Positions 18,908 through 28,039 of a stretch of DNA of 64,000 nucleotides are shown piece by piece. This DNA is from Salipiger abyssi (GTDB lineage Bacteria > Pseudomonadota > Alphaproteobacteria > Rhodobacterales > Rhodobacteraceae). A model generated the notes under the pieces. It saw only the letters and a list, made by a program, of their open reading frames with translations, ran no database searches and was not told the DNA's origin. Each line of letters starts with the position of its first letter. Within the stretch, counting starts at the first letter, position 1. The stretch spans positions 2,728,001 to 2,792,000 of the forward strand of contig NZ_CP015093.1 in NCBI RefSeq assembly GCF_001975705.1, written 5' to 3'. Made by a program: the position numbers and the translations under genes.

Positions 18908-19765
18908 TCATTTCTCGCTGTCGACAAGCCCGCGGATGAACAGTTTCTGCATCGAGATCACGACGATGACCGGCGGGATCATGGCGAGGATCGAGGTCGC
19001 CATGATCACCGGCCAGTCGGCGATATCGTCGCCCGAGGGGAACATCTGCTTGATGCCCATCACGATGGTGTTCATCTCCGGGTCGGTGGTGATGAGGAGC
19101 GGCCAGAGATACTGGTTCCAGCCGTAGATGAAGAGGATGACGAAGAGCGCCGCCATATTGGTGCGGCTCATCGGCAGCAGGATATCGACAAAGAACCGCA
19201 TCGGCCCGGCGCCGTCGACCCGCGCCGCCTCGGCCAGCTCGTCGGGCACGGTCATGAAGAACTGCCGGAAGAGGAAGGTGGCGGTGGCCGAGGCGATGAG
19301 CGGCAGGATCAGCCCCTGATAGGAGTTCAGCATGTCGAACCGCGCGGCGACCTCGTAGGTCGGCACGATGCGCACCTCGACGGGCAGCATCAGGGTGACG
19401 AAGATCAGCCAGAAGAACAGCTTGCGGCCCGGAAAGCGGAAATAGACGATGGCAAAGGCCGAGAGGATCGAGATGACGATCTTGCCGAGCGCGATGCCGA
19501 TCGCCATCACCGCCGAGTTCGCCAGCATCCGCGCCACCGGCGCGTTGATGCCCGAGACCAGAGCCTTGGCGTAGTTCTCCAGGAACTGGTCGCCGGGCAG
19601 CAGCGGCATCGGCGGGTGTACGATTTCGGGCTGGCTCACGGTCGAGGCGACAAAGGCCAGCCAGATCGGGAAGAAGATGAAGAGCACGCCGAGGATCAGC
19701 CCGGCATGGGTCAGCCAGTGCCCCGCGCCGCGTTTTTCCACCATGCCCGTGTGCCGGTCGGCCAT
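18908..19765 (-). CDS. ugpE: sn-Glycerol-3-phosphate ABC transporter permease UgpE
   Basis: The 285-residue product has six hydrophobic segments and the EAA loop of binding-protein-dependent permeases ([20 protein letters not shown], then LLPMSRTN). The N-terminal part ([20 protein letters not shown]) is typical of UgpE. Its start codon touches the stop codon of ugpA (TGATG), so the two are translationally coupled. With UgpA it forms the inner-membrane channel. Confidence 0.9.
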   Translation of the reverse strand: MADRHTGMVEKRGAGHWLTHAGLILGVLFIFFPIWLAFVASTVSQPEIVHPPMPLLPGDQFLENYAKALVSGINAPVARMLANSAVMAIGIALGKIVISILSAFAIVYFRFPGRKLFFWLIFVTLMLPVEVRIVPTYEVAARFDMLNSYQGLILPLIASATATFLFRQFFMTVPDELAEAARVDGAGPMRFFVDILLPMSRTNMAALFVILFIYGWNQYLWPLLITTDPEMNTIVMGIKQMFPSGDDIADWPVIMATSILAMIPPVIVVISMQKLFIRGLVDSEK

Positions 19766-20646
19766 CAGTAATGCACCTTCCGTTCGACATATTTGAATTG
19801 CAGCACCGTGAGCGCGCCGACCACCAGCAGCAGGATCACCGATTGCGCCGCCGAGGAGCCCAGATCCTGCCCGACGAAGCCGTCGGCATAGACCTTGTAG
19901 ACCAGGATGGTGGTCGATTGCTGCGGCCCGCCGGCGGTGATGGTGTGGATCACCCCGAAGGTCTCGAAGAAGGCGTAGACGATATTGACCACCAGCAGAA
20001 AGAAGGTGGTGGGCGAGAGCAGCGGAAAGACGATGGTGCGAAAGCGCGTCCAGAAGCCGGCGCCGTCGATGGCGGCGGCTTCGATCACTGAGCGCGGGAT
20101 GGATTGCAGGCCGGCGAGGAAGAACAGGAAGTTGTAGCTGATCCGCCCCCAGGCGGAGGCGATGACGACGAGGCCCATGGCCTCGGTGCCGTTCAGCACA
20201 TGGTTCCAGTCATAGCCGAGCTGGCCGAGATACCAGGTGATGACGCCGACGCGGGTGTTGAACATGAACATCCACAGCACGCCGGCGACGGCGGGGGCGA
20301 CCGCATAGGGCCAGATGAGCAGCGTGCGGTAGGTGCCCGAGCCCTTGATCAGCCGGTCGGCCAGCACGGCGAGATAGAGTGCCAGGCCCATGGAGACCAG
20401 CGTGACCAGCGTCGAGAAGATCGCGGTGGTGAGGAAGGAGGCGCGGTAATAGGGATCGCTCAGCAGATATTCGAAATTCCCCAGCCCGACATATTGCATC
20501 GACAGCCCGAACGGGTCGGGGATGAAGAGCGACTGCCACACCGCCTGACCGGCGGGGTAGAAGAAGAACACCGCCGTGATCAGCATCTGCGGCGCGATGA
20601 GCAGCAGCGGCAGCCAGACGCCCTTGAAGATCACGCGCTTTTCCAT
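19765..20646 (-). CDS. ugpA: sn-Glycerol-3-phosphate ABC transporter permease UgpA
   Basis: The 293-residue protein starts [20 protein letters not shown] at ATG 20646 and has six membrane segments with an EAA loop ([20 protein letters not shown]). [16 protein letters not shown] is a typical UgpA periplasmic stretch. The longer frame to 20706 runs into the REP-like element and is not used. Transcription comes from ugpB through that element, 117 bases of non-coding sequence. Confidence 0.9.
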   Translation of the reverse strand: MEKRVIFKGVWLPLLLIAPQMLITAVFFFYPAGQAVWQSLFIPDPFGLSMQYVGLGNFEYLLSDPYYRASFLTTAIFSTLVTLVSMGLALYLAVLADRLIKGSGTYRTLLIWPYAVAPAVAGVLWMFMFNTRVGVITWYLGQLGYDWNHVLNGTEAMGLVVIASAWGRISYNFLFFLAGLQSIPRSVIEAAAIDGAGFWTRFRTIVFPLLSPTTFFLLVVNIVYAFFETFGVIHTITAGGPQQSTTILVYKVYADGFVGQDLGSSAAQSVILLLVVGALTVLQFKYVERKVHY

Positions 20647-20680
20647 GTCGTTCGTCTCGGGATTGGGGGGGATTGACCGC

Positions 20681-20748
20681 GCCCCGGACCAGGTCCGGGG
20701 CCTCATGCCGCCATTGCAGCGTGGAGGCCCCGGCGCGGAGGCCGGGGC
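20681..20748. repeat. REP/BIME-like double hairpin between ugpB and ugpA
   Basis: Hairpin one (20681-20701) is the palindrome GCCCCGGACC-A-GGTCCGGGGC, identical in its 19-base core to the element in rnpB. Hairpin two (20727-20748) pairs GCCCCGGC with GCCGGGGC around GCGGAG. There is no T-run, so read-through to ugpA is possible. Such elements behind a binding-protein gene typically stabilise its mRNA over the permease genes. Confidence 0.75.
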
Positions 20749-20763
20749 GCGATGCGAGGGGGC

Positions 20764-22071
20764 TTAGCGGTTGGCCTGCTCGAAGCGGCGCAGCAGCTGG
20801 TCGCCGCGGGTCTTGGCGCTGTCGAGCGCCTCCTGGGCGGATTTGTCGCCCGACCAGACGGCCTCGAGCTCTTCGTCGATGATGCCGCGGATCTGGTCGA
20901 ACGATCCCAGACGCAGACCCTTCGAGTTCGCCGTCGGCGCCTTGGAGGTCATCTGGATCACCGCGATATCGGTGCCGGGGTTCTCGTCATAGAACCCCTG
21001 CTCGCGGGTCAGTTCTGCGGCGGCTTCGGTGATCGGCAGATAGCCGGTGTCCTGATGCCACTTGGCCTGGATCTCGGGCGAGGAGAGGAAGTTCAGGAAC
21101 GCCGCGACGCCCTCATATTCCGCGTCCGACTGGCCCTCCATGACCCAGAGCGAGGCGCCGCCGATGATGGTGTTCTGCGGCGCGCCTTCGGCATCCGACC
21201 AGTAGGGCAGCGGACGCACGGCGAAATCGAACTCCGCCTCGGAGGAGATGCCGGCATAGCCCGCCGAGCTCTCGGTGAAGAGCGCGCATTCGCCGGCGCG
21301 GAAATTCGCCCCGCCCTCGTTGCGGCGCCCGGCATAGATGAATTTGCCGTCCTGCGCCCACTGGCCCATGGTCTCGATATGCTTGACCTGCACCGGCCCG
21401 TTCAGCGCCAGCTCGGTGTCGAGCCCGGCAAAGCCGTTCTCCTGCGTGGCGAAGGGCACGTCATGATAGGCGGAGAGGTTTTCCAGATGGATCCAGCTCT
21501 GCCAGGCGGTGGTCAGCGGGCAGTCGTGGCCGGACTCCTTGAGCGCGGTCAGGACGTCGCCGACCTGCTCCCAGGTCGAGAGATCGACATCGCGGTCGAT
21601 GCCGGCGGCTTCGAGCGCGTCCTCGTTGACCCAGAGCACCGGGGTGGAGGAGTTGAAGGGCAGCGACAGCATCTTGCCCTCGGTGTCGGTGTAATAGCCT
21701 TTGACCGCACCGATATAGGCGTCGGGGTCGAACTCGGCGCCGGCATCGGCCATGACCTCATAGACCGGCTTCACAGCGCCTTCGGCGGCCATCATCGTGG
21801 CGGTGCCGACCTCGAAGACCATGAGGATGTCGGGCTGCTCGCCGGCGCGGAAGGCGGCGATGCCGGCATTCAGCGTCTCGGAATAGTTGCCCTTGTGGCT
21901 GGCGGTCACGGTGTACTCGTCCTGCGAGGCGTTGAAGGTCTCGACCTGTTCGGCGACCAGCTCGCCCAGGCGGCCGGTGAAGGCGTGCCAGAACTCGATC
22001 TCGGTCTGGGCGGCGGCGGACTGGCCGGCAAGCGCGGCGGTCAGGGCCAGGGCGGAAATGCGCAATTTCAT
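20764..22071 (-). CDS. ugpB: sn-Glycerol-3-phosphate-binding periplasmic protein
   Basis: The 435-residue precursor has a signal peptide (MKLRISALALTAALAGQSAA) and an extracellular solute-binding protein family 1 body starting TEIEFWHAFTGRLGELV. The stretches NASQDEYTVTASHKGNYSET, PDILMVFEVGTATMM and LPFNSSTPVLWVNEDA are close to E. coli UgpB. It captures glycerol-3-phosphate or glycerophosphodiesters in the periplasm. A Pho box lies 110 bases upstream, which supports the assignment independently. Confidence 0.92.
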   Translation of the reverse strand: MKLRISALALTAALAGQSAAAQTEIEFWHAFTGRLGELVAEQVETFNASQDEYTVTASHKGNYSETLNAGIAAFRAGEQPDILMVFEVGTATMMAAEGAVKPVYEVMADAGAEFDPDAYIGAVKGYYTDTEGKMLSLPFNSSTPVLWVNEDALEAAGIDRDVDLSTWEQVGDVLTALKESGHDCPLTTAWQSWIHLENLSAYHDVPFATQENGFAGLDTELALNGPVQVKHIETMGQWAQDGKFIYAGRRNEGGANFRAGECALFTESSAGYAGISSEAEFDFAVRPLPYWSDAEGAPQNTIIGGASLWVMEGQSDAEYEGVAAFLNFLSSPEIQAKWHQDTGYLPITEAAAELTREQGFYDENPGTDIAVIQMTSKAPTANSKGLRLGSFDQIRGIIDEELEAVWSGDKSAQEALDSAKTRGDQLLRRFEQANR

Positions 22072-22180
22072 GTGTCTCTCCTTGTCGTCCGGGGCCGGGC
22101 CCTCTTGGCCGGACCCCCTGTTATCGAAACGGAAATCCCGCCAACGGGTGGCGGGGATGGCCCCGACATGCCCGATCAGC

Positions 22181-22198
22181 GCGACAGTTTCGTGACAG
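22181..22198 (-). promoter_or_regulatory. Pho box (PhoB site) upstream of ugpB
   Basis: On the minus strand two seven-base direct repeats, CTGTCAC and CTGTCGC, are separated by GAAA, the exact 18-base layout of a PhoB site. A third half site, CTGTCAG, lies at 22234-22240. The rest of the 317-base gap 22072-22388 shows no gene. Confidence 0.8.
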
Positions 22199-22388
22199 CG
22201 CTTGGCCGCCGGTTGGCTCCGGCGGTCCTGTGGCTGACAGTGACGTCAGGGAATGCGGCCAGCGGATCTGCGGCCGCGCTCCTCCTCCGGCGGATAATAG
22301 AACATGCGTGGGGCTGTTCGCCAAGAGGTTGCGGGGTTGCAGGGCGGATGACGCGCCGTTACCTCTCGCGCGGAACAGGAGGTCAGGC

Positions 22389-23213
22389 ATGACGCAACCG
22401 GACTGGATCGCCGCCGAATGGGGCGCCGCGCATCTGCGGATCTGGCAGATCGGCGCGGAGGGCAGGGTGCTGTCCACCGCAGAGAGTGGCGAGGGCTATG
22501 AGCAGACCGACGCGCCGGGCCCGGCGCTGCGGCGCCTGCTGCCGGATCTCGATGCCTCGGTGCCGGTGCTGATGAGCGGCGCGGGCCTGCTGCCGAGCCC
22601 CGCCGTGCCCTGCACCCCGCCGGTGGCGGCGCAGGCGCGCGAGGAAGACGGGCTGCGTCTGCTGCCCGGTGTGGCGCAGGAGACCCCCGCCGATCTGCTG
22701 CGCGGCGAAGAGGTGCGGGTGGCGGGGTTTCTCGCGATGAACCCGCGCTTCGACGGGGTGGTCTGCCTGCCGGGGGCGCAGAGCCGCTGGGTGCATGTGA
22801 GCGCCGGAGAGATCGTCAGTTTCCGCAGCTTTCTGACCGGCACGCTCTTTGCCGGCCTGCCGCGGCTTGCGGCGCCGGAGGCGGGCTGGGACGAGGCGGC
22901 GCTGGTCGAGGCGGCGGACCGGGCCATGGGCCGCCCCGCCGGGATCGCTGGCGATCTGGCGGCGGTGCTGGCCGAGATGCGGCTCAAGGGGCTGCCGGCG
23001 GGGGCCGCCTCTTCGCAGGCCCTGGGCCTGCTCATCGGCCTGGAGCTGGCGGCGGCGAAACCCTATTGGCTGGGGCAGAACGTCGCGCTGGTGGGCGAGG
23101 GCGCGCTGGTGGCGCCCTATCGCGCGGCGCTGGCCGCGCAGCATGTGCCGGTGGTGCAAGCCGATGGCGCGCGCATGGCGCTGGAGGGGCTCAAGGTGGC
23201 CTGGCGCGGCTGA
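22389..23213 (+). CDS. dgoK: 2-dehydro-3-deoxygalactonokinase
   Basis: The 274-residue product matches DgoK in length and motifs: WIAAEWGAAHLRIWQI (phosphate-binding N-terminus), ADLLRGEEVRVAGFL and CLPGAQSRWVHVSAGEIVSF. The enzyme phosphorylates 2-keto-3-deoxygalactonate with ATP in the De Ley-Doudoroff galactose/galactonate route. The usual partner dgoA is not next to it; trmO follows. GGAACAGGAGG precedes the ATG at 22389; the upstream open frame is intergenic. Confidence 0.83.
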   Translation: MTQPDWIAAEWGAAHLRIWQIGAEGRVLSTAESGEGYEQTDAPGPALRRLLPDLDASVPVLMSGAGLLPSPAVPCTPPVAAQAREEDGLRLLPGVAQETPADLLRGEEVRVAGFLAMNPRFDGVVCLPGAQSRWVHVSAGEIVSFRSFLTGTLFAGLPRLAAPEAGWDEAALVEAADRAMGRPAGIAGDLAAVLAEMRLKGLPAGAASSQALGLLIGLELAAAKPYWLGQNVALVGEGALVAPYRAALAAQHVPVVQADGARMALEGLKVAWRG

Positions 23214-23287
23214 GCCTTGCGCGAGGTCATGGCACCCGCCCGCGCGCTGCGCTAGCCTTTGCCCAAACACCGCAAAGGAGATCCGCC

Positions 23288-23770
23288 ATGCCCGACAGCG
23301 CCACCCTGCGCCCCGGCGAAACCACCGTCGAGCTGCCGCCCGCCGCCGACGCGCAGCTGCGCTTCATCGGCCGTATCCGCACGCCCTTCAAGACCCGCGC
23401 CGACTGCCCCCGGCAGGGCAGTGCAGACGGCCCCGAATGTCGCGTTGAGATCGACCCGATCCTGGAGCCGGCGCTCGACGGGATCGAACGCACCGATCGG
23501 ATCGAACTGCTATACTGGCTCGACCGCTCGCGCCGTGACCTGCTCACCCAGAGCCCGCGCGGCAGCGGCGAGCTGCGCGGCACGTTCAGCCTGCGCTCGC
23601 CGCAGCGGCCCAATCCGATCGGCACCTCGGTGGTGACGCTGCTCCGCCGCGAGGGGCCGGTGCTGGTGGTGCGCGGGCTTGATTGTCTCGACGGCACGCC
23701 GCTCATCGACCTCAAGCCGGCGCGCTGCGATCAGGCGGAGCGGCGGCGGGAGGCGGCGCATCAGGGGTGA
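23288..23770 (+). CDS. trmO: tRNA m6t6A37 methyltransferase TrmO (TsaA/YaeB family)
   Basis: The 160-residue protein has the TsaA beta-barrel motifs FIGRIRTPFKTRADCPRQGS, RIELLYWLDRSRRD and SPQRPNPIGTSVVTLL, with the product-side LDCLDGTPLIDLKP. TrmO methylates N6-threonylcarbamoyladenosine at tRNA position 37 using SAM. It is shorter than E. coli TrmO (235 residues) because the C-terminal domain is lacking, which is common in this family. AAAGGAG precedes the start. Confidence 0.85.
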   Translation: MPDSATLRPGETTVELPPAADAQLRFIGRIRTPFKTRADCPRQGSADGPECRVEIDPILEPALDGIERTDRIELLYWLDRSRRDLLTQSPRGSGELRGTFSLRSPQRPNPIGTSVVTLLRREGPVLVVRGLDCLDGTPLIDLKPARCDQAERRREAAHQG

Positions 23771-23779
23771 TTTTAAGAT

Positions 23780-23824
23780 GCCCGAATTTTTGGCGAATGT
23801 CGAAATTTCGCCAATCAATCGGGC
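23780..23824. repeat. Nested inverted repeat before the urease cluster
   Basis: Outer arms GCCCGA/TCGGGC enclose inner arms TTGGCGAA/TTTCGCCAA. The element lies 10 bases behind the trmO stop and 124 bases before ureD, and is AT-rich compared with its surroundings. It could be a terminator without T-run or an operator of the urease promoter. Confidence 0.4.
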
Positions 23825-23947
23825 GGTCGCCGTCCCGGCGCGGTGCTGCCGGGGCGGGGTGACGGGCGTCGCGCTTGCCGTTCTGCCGGGGCCGGGAAAG
23901 GCTGCCGCGCTCAGGAGACACGCGCCATTCCCTACGATCACACAGCG

Positions 23948-24763
23948 ATGACGACCCGGACGGCCCCCGCCGCGCAGCGCGCCCGCGGGTGCGCCCGCCT
24001 CGGCGCCAGGCTGCGCGGCGCGCGCAGCGCGATCTCCGATCTGCACATGTCGGGCAGTTCCAAGCTGCTGTTTCCGCGCGCGCAGGGCGCCTTGCAGGCG
24101 GTCTATCTCAACAGCTCCGGCGGCATCACCGGCGGCGATGCCTTCGAAGTCGCGGCCCGGGCCGAGGCCGGCGCGCATCTGGCGATGACTACCCAGGCCG
24201 CCGAGCGTGTCTATCGTGCGCTGCCGCAGGAGACCGGGCGGGTGGAGACCCGGCTGGAACTGGACGAAGGCGCGCGGCTCGACTGGCTGCCGCAGGAGAC
24301 GATCCTCTTCGAAGGCGGCGCGCTCGACCGCAGTCTGTCTGTCGAGATGGCGCCGGATGCGCGGCTGCTGGCCTGCGAGGCCCTGATCTTTGGCCGCCAC
24401 GCCATGGGCGAGGTGCTGCACGACCTGCGCCTGCGCGACCGCATCGACCTGCGCATCGGCGGCAGGCTGGCCTTTGCCGACCGGCTGCATCTGAGCGGCG
24501 ATGCTGCCGCGACGCTTGCCCATCCCGCCATTGCCGGCGGCGCGGGGGCGATGGCAACGGTGATCCACGCGGCGCCGGGTGCCGCCAACGCCCGCGACAC
24601 GCTGCGCGAGATGCTGCCCGAAACCGCAGGGGTCTCGGCGATCTCCGAGGATCTGCTGCTGATCCGTCTGGTTTCCGTTGACGGCTTTGCGCTGCGCGGT
24701 CACCTTGCTCCTGTCCTGCGCCGCCTCAGCGGTAGCGAACTGCCACGACCCTGGATGATCTGA
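23948..24763 (+). CDS. ureD: Urease accessory protein UreD
   Basis: The 271-residue protein has the UreD/UreH marks SGSSKLLFPRAQGALQAVYL, NSSGGITGGDAFEV, TTQAAERVYRA and DWLPQETILFEGGALDRSL. UreD scaffolds the UreF-UreG complex on apo-urease for nickel insertion. It is the first gene of the cluster and is followed three bases later by ureA. ATG 23948 gives a family-typical N-terminus; the longer frame is unsupported. Confidence 0.92.
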   Translation: MTTRTAPAAQRARGCARLGARLRGARSAISDLHMSGSSKLLFPRAQGALQAVYLNSSGGITGGDAFEVAARAEAGAHLAMTTQAAERVYRALPQETGRVETRLELDEGARLDWLPQETILFEGGALDRSLSVEMAPDARLLACEALIFGRHAMGEVLHDLRLRDRIDLRIGGRLAFADRLHLSGDAAATLAHPAIAGGAGAMATVIHAAPGAANARDTLREMLPETAGVSAISEDLLLIRLVSVDGFALRGHLAPVLRRLSGSELPRPWMI

Positions 24764-24766
24764 CCC

Positions 24767-25069
24767 ATGCAACTGACCCCCCGCGAAAAGGACAAGCTTC
24801 TTGTCGCCATGGCCGCCGAAGTGGCCCGTAAACGCCTGAGCCGCGGCGTGAAGCTGAATTACCCCGAGGCGGTGGCGCTGATCACCGACGCGGTGGTCGA
24901 GGGCGCCCGCGACGGCCGCTCTGTGGCCGAGATGATGGAGGCGGGTGCCAAGGTCATCAGCGTGGAGCAATGCATGGAGGGCGTGCCCGAGATGATCCAC
25001 GAGGTTCAGGTCGAGGCGACCTTTCCCGACGGCACCAAGCTTGTCACCGTGCATAACCCGATCCGCTGA
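24767..25069 (+). CDS. ureA: Urease subunit gamma
   Basis: The 100 residues, from [20 protein letters not shown] to VTVHNPIR, form a full-length UreA with the [10 protein letters not shown] and [24 protein letters not shown] motifs. It is the small structural subunit of the nickel enzyme that hydrolyses urea to ammonia and carbamate in the cytoplasm. It starts three bases after ureD and is followed by hupE. Confidence 0.96.
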   Translation: MQLTPREKDKLLVAMAAEVARKRLSRGVKLNYPEAVALITDAVVEGARDGRSVAEMMEAGAKVISVEQCMEGVPEMIHEVQVEATFPDGTKLVTVHNPIR

Positions 25070-25088
25070 TCCCGCAGAAAGGCCCAAG

Positions 25089-25661
25089 ATGAAACGACTT
25101 TCCCTGATCCTCGCCCCCGCCCTCCTGACCGCGAGCCCGGCGCTGGCGCATCTCAACCCGGGCGAGCACGGCTCGTTTGCGGCGGGCTTCACCCATCCGG
25201 TCTTTGGCGCCGACCACGTTCTGGCGATGGTCAGCGTCGGGCTCTGGGCGGCGCTGCTCGGGGGGCGGGCGATCTGGATGCTGCCGGTGTCCTTCGTGGC
25301 GGCGATGTGCGCGGGCTTCGTGATGGCGCTGGCCGGGCTGGCGCTGCCCTTTGTCGAGCCCGCGATCCTCGCCTCGGTCATGGTGCTGGGCGTCGCCGTG
25401 GCGCTGGCGGCGCGGGTGCCCGCCGGGCTGGGCGCGGCGGTGGTCGCGGTCTTTGCGCTGTTTCACGGCTTTGCCCATGGCACCGAGATCGGCGGCGCCA
25501 CGGCGCTGAGCTATCTCGGCGGGTTCACCATTGCCACGGCGCTGCTGCATGCGGCGGGGCTGGCTCTGGGCCTTGCGCTGACCCGCTGGCTGAGCCCGGC
25601 GCTGACCCGCGCGCTCGGCGCGGCGGTGGCGGCGCTCGGCGTGACGCTGGCGATGGGCTGA
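25089..25661 (+). CDS. HupE/UreJ family nickel transporter
   Basis: The 190-residue protein has a signal peptide-like start and about six membrane segments with the HupE/UreJ motifs [20 protein letters not shown] and [15 protein letters not shown]. The conserved His and Asp residues (HPxxGxDH, FHGxAHGxE) are those needed for nickel or cobalt transport. Its place between ureA and ureB indicates nickel supply to urease. Confidence 0.9.
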   Translation: MKRLSLILAPALLTASPALAHLNPGEHGSFAAGFTHPVFGADHVLAMVSVGLWAALLGGRAIWMLPVSFVAAMCAGFVMALAGLALPFVEPAILASVMVLGVAVALAARVPAGLGAAVVAVFALFHGFAHGTEIGGATALSYLGGFTIATALLHAAGLALGLALTRWLSPALTRALGAAVAALGVTLAMG

Positions 25662-25672
25662 GGAGGCTTGCG

Positions 25673-25978
25673 ATGATCCCCGGAGAACTCTTTCCCGCCG
25701 AGGGCGAGCTGGTGCTGAACGAGGGCCGCGAGGCGATCACCCTGATGGTCGCCAATACCGGCGACCGCCCCGTCCAGGTCGGCTCGCATTACCATTTCGC
25801 CGAGACCAACCCGGCGCTCGATTTCGACCGCGAGGCGGCGATGGGCCTGCGGCTCGACATCGCGGCGGGCACTGCCGTGCGCTTTGAGCCGGGCCAGCGC
25901 CGTGAGGTCAACCTGATCCCGCTTTCGGGCGCGCGCCGCATTTACGGCTTCAACAAGAAGGTCATGGGCGCGCTCTGA
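25673..25978 (+). CDS. ureB: Urease subunit beta
   Basis: The 101 residues begin [20 protein letters not shown] and include [20 protein letters not shown] and [14 protein letters not shown], all diagnostic of UreB. TGAGGAGGCTTGCG provides a strong ribosome site. It is separated from ureC by about 2.2 kb with three small genes and an opposite-strand cytochrome, so UreB and UreC are probably made from different transcripts. Confidence 0.96.
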   Translation: MIPGELFPAEGELVLNEGREAITLMVANTGDRPVQVGSHYHFAETNPALDFDREAAMGLRLDIAAGTAVRFEPGQRREVNLIPLSGARRIYGFNKKVMGAL

Positions 25979-26030
25979 GCGGGCCCGGGCTGAAATCATA
26001 AACGCAATAATAATAACGGAGTACGGTGCG

Positions 26031-26360
26031 ATGTTCGGGCAGTTCAATGCGTGGCACGAGAGTGCGGTGAAACTCGGCCTGCTGGCCACGGAGGCGCAGA
26101 GTGTTGTGGCCTACCGGATGCTGGGATTCAGCGGGCTCTGGTCGGTGCCGCCGTCCGAGTCGATCCGCATGGTGGCGGAAAAGACGCCGGCCTTCCTGAC
26201 CGGCTGGTGGGATGCCTCGCAGGCCTGGGGCAATGGTGCCTCGCCCGAGGCAGTGCTCGTGGCCTGGGCCGAGCCGCTGGAGGAGGCGGCACGGGAGAAC
26301 CGCCAGAGGCTGGCGCGGCGCGGGCCGAAAGTGACCCTCGGCCTGGAGACCGAGGACTGA
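26031..26360 (+). CDS. Small conserved protein in the urease cluster (unknown function)
   Basis: The 109-residue soluble protein (WHESAVKLGLLATEAQSVVA, YRMLGFSGLW) has an amphipathic helical N-half and a charged C-terminus. I recall similar Rhodobacteraceae proteins carrying the label antifreeze protein, probably a misannotation; the helical composition rather recalls phasins. Preceded by an AT-rich leader (25990-26030) and AACGGAG. It pairs with the next gene, which has a similar start. Confidence 0.65.
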   Translation: MFGQFNAWHESAVKLGLLATEAQSVVAYRMLGFSGLWSVPPSESIRMVAEKTPAFLTGWWDASQAWGNGASPEAVLVAWAEPLEEAARENRQRLARRGPKVTLGLETED

Positions 26361-26379
26361 CGAGGAGGAGGACGACGAC

Positions 26380-26715
26380 ATGATGCCGATGACTCCGATG
26401 GATTGGAGCCTGGCGATGATGCGGGCCGGTTCGCAGGTGATGGGGGCGCAGATCCGTCTGGCCCAGGTCATGTGCGAGGCGGGCATGGAGCAGCAACAGC
26501 GGCTTTGGGGGCTGCGGGCGCCGGACCTTCCGGTCAAGGAGCGTGTGACCAGTGCGCCCGGGGCCTGCGTGTCGCTCCCTCCGCGCGCTGTGACCCGGCT
26601 CCGTGCTGTGCCCGCCGCGCCGGGGGCGCAGACGCGCCGCCGCGCCGCCTCCAAGGCGCCGATCCCGGTGCTGGTGGCGCGCTCGGGCGACGCCGACCTC
26701 TCGGCAGACATATAG
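26380..26715 (+). CDS. Small protein of unknown function
   Basis: The 111-residue product has a Met-rich helical N-terminus (MDWSLAMMRAGSQVMGAQIR) like the preceding protein and an Arg/Ala/Pro-rich, probably disordered C-half. CGAGGAGGAGGA lies before the start. It may form a pair with the gene at 26031. No family recognised. Confidence 0.6.
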   Translation: MMPMTPMDWSLAMMRAGSQVMGAQIRLAQVMCEAGMEQQQRLWGLRAPDLPVKERVTSAPGACVSLPPRAVTRLRAVPAAPGAQTRRRAASKAPIPVLVARSGDADLSADI

Positions 26716-26725
26716 GGGCAACGCC

Positions 26726-27121
26726 ATGGCCAGCCGTCCGCTTCTGACCGACGATAAGCTCTCGCCGCTTGCGCGCGAAGTCTTCGACGATATCCGCGCC
26801 ACGCGCGGCACCGATTACATCAACAATTTCTGGCGCGCGCTGGCGCATGATCCCGAGACGCTCAAGGCGACCTGGGAACGGCTCAAGGGGCTGATGGGGG
26901 CGGGCGCGCTGGACCCGCTGGTCAAGGAGATGGTCTATATCGCCGTCTCTGCCGCCAATGCCTGCGAATATTGCTGCCACTCGCACACGGCGGCGGCGAA
27001 GGCCAAGGGCATGACCGACGAGATGCATAACGAGCTGCTGGCGGTGATCGGCATGGCCAGCCAGACCAACGCCATGGCCACCGCGCTTCAGGTGCCGGTG
27101 GACGAGATCTTCGAGGTCTGA
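26726..27121 (+). CDS. Carboxymuconolactone decarboxylase (AhpD-like) family protein
   Basis: The 131-residue all-helical protein contains NACEYCCHSHTAAAKAKGM, giving the AhpD-type motif C-x2-C-x3-H of peroxidase-like members. These proteins have thiol-dependent antioxidant activity or unknown oxidoreductase roles. ATG 26726 starts a well-formed MASRPLLTDDKLSPLAREVF helix. It lies between ureB and ureC without a known link to urease. Confidence 0.85.
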   Translation: MASRPLLTDDKLSPLAREVFDDIRATRGTDYINNFWRALAHDPETLKATWERLKGLMGAGALDPLVKEMVYIAVSAANACEYCCHSHTAAAKAKGMTDEMHNELLAVIGMASQTNAMATALQVPVDEIFEV

Positions 27122-27193
27122 TCCGAGATGCGCCTTTGCCCTGCCACGCCGCCGAGTTCCCGCCGCGCCCCGAAGGGCGCGACGGGGCACATG

Positions 27194-28039
27194 TCAGGCG
27201 TCGGGCAGCGGCGGCAGGCTGCGCAGGTAGAGGATGACCGCGTCGAGATCCTCGGGCGTCATCCCGGCGAGATAGCCATAGGGCATGGGTGGCAGCATCT
27301 CGCTGCCGTCGGTCCGCTTGCCCTCCGCGATCATCGCTTTCAGCTCGGCGTCGCTGTAGCCCGCCAGACCGTCCTCGTGGCTGGTGAGGTTGGCGGCGAT
27401 GGAGGTGCCCCAGGGGCCGTGGAATTCGAACCCGCCCTGTCCGAGATGCGCCGGGTCGGTCATCGGGCCTTGCGGGCCCATCGGCGAGTGACACTCCATG
27501 CAATGCGCGACCGGGCCGGCGAGATAGGCGCCGTATGCCACCGTGACGCCCTGCGGCGGCGCGGTCACGGTCTCGACCGGCGGGCCGTAAGCCGGGGGCA
27601 GGGGGATGTTGTATTCGGAAGGCGGCACCTCGTTCTCCACCGGCGCCAGCGTGCGCAGGAAGGCGACGATCGAGGCAAGATCGTCGTCGCCCAGCCCACG
27701 ATACATGGCAAAGGGCATCGGCGGCCCGATCAGCGAGCCGTCGGGCCGCAGCCCCTCGCGGATCGCGCGCGCCAGCTCTGCATCGCTCCAGTCCGCGATG
27801 CGGCTCGCGGGGGTGATATTGGGCGCATAGGCCGTGAAGACCGGGTTCTTGTCGACCAGCCGTCCGGCCAGCTCCATGCCCGGCACCGGCCCGTCCGGGC
27901 CCAGCGGCGTGTGGCAATTGCCGCAGCCCGCCGGCCCCCGAACGAGATATTCGCCGCGCGCCAGATCCGGCTCTGCGGTGGCTGCCACGGCAAGGCTGCC
28001 GAGGCTGGCGACCGACGTCGCGAACGCCTTCAACTTCAT
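27194..28039 (-). CDS. Diheme cytochrome c, opposite strand within the urease cluster
   Basis: The 281-residue precursor has a signal peptide and two class I cytochrome domains with heme sites CGNCH and CMECH. Each is followed by an alike stretch (ASRIADWSDAELARAIREG and LAGYSDAELKAMIAEG) and by methionine ligands in PPMPFAMYRG and PPMPYGYLAG. This resembles the cytochrome subunits of membrane alcohol or aldehyde dehydrogenases. ATG 28039 follows AGGGGAGA; the frame to 28081 adds a non-signal leader. No dehydrogenase gene is adjacent. It is transcribed divergently from ureC. Confidence 0.87.
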   Translation of the reverse strand: MKLKAFATSVASLGSLAVAATAEPDLARGEYLVRGPAGCGNCHTPLGPDGPVPGMELAGRLVDKNPVFTAYAPNITPASRIADWSDAELARAIREGLRPDGSLIGPPMPFAMYRGLGDDDLASIVAFLRTLAPVENEVPPSEYNIPLPPAYGPPVETVTAPPQGVTVAYGAYLAGPVAHCMECHSPMGPQGPMTDPAHLGQGGFEFHGPWGTSIAANLTSHEDGLAGYSDAELKAMIAEGKRTDGSEMLPPMPYGYLAGMTPEDLDAVILYLRSLPPLPDA

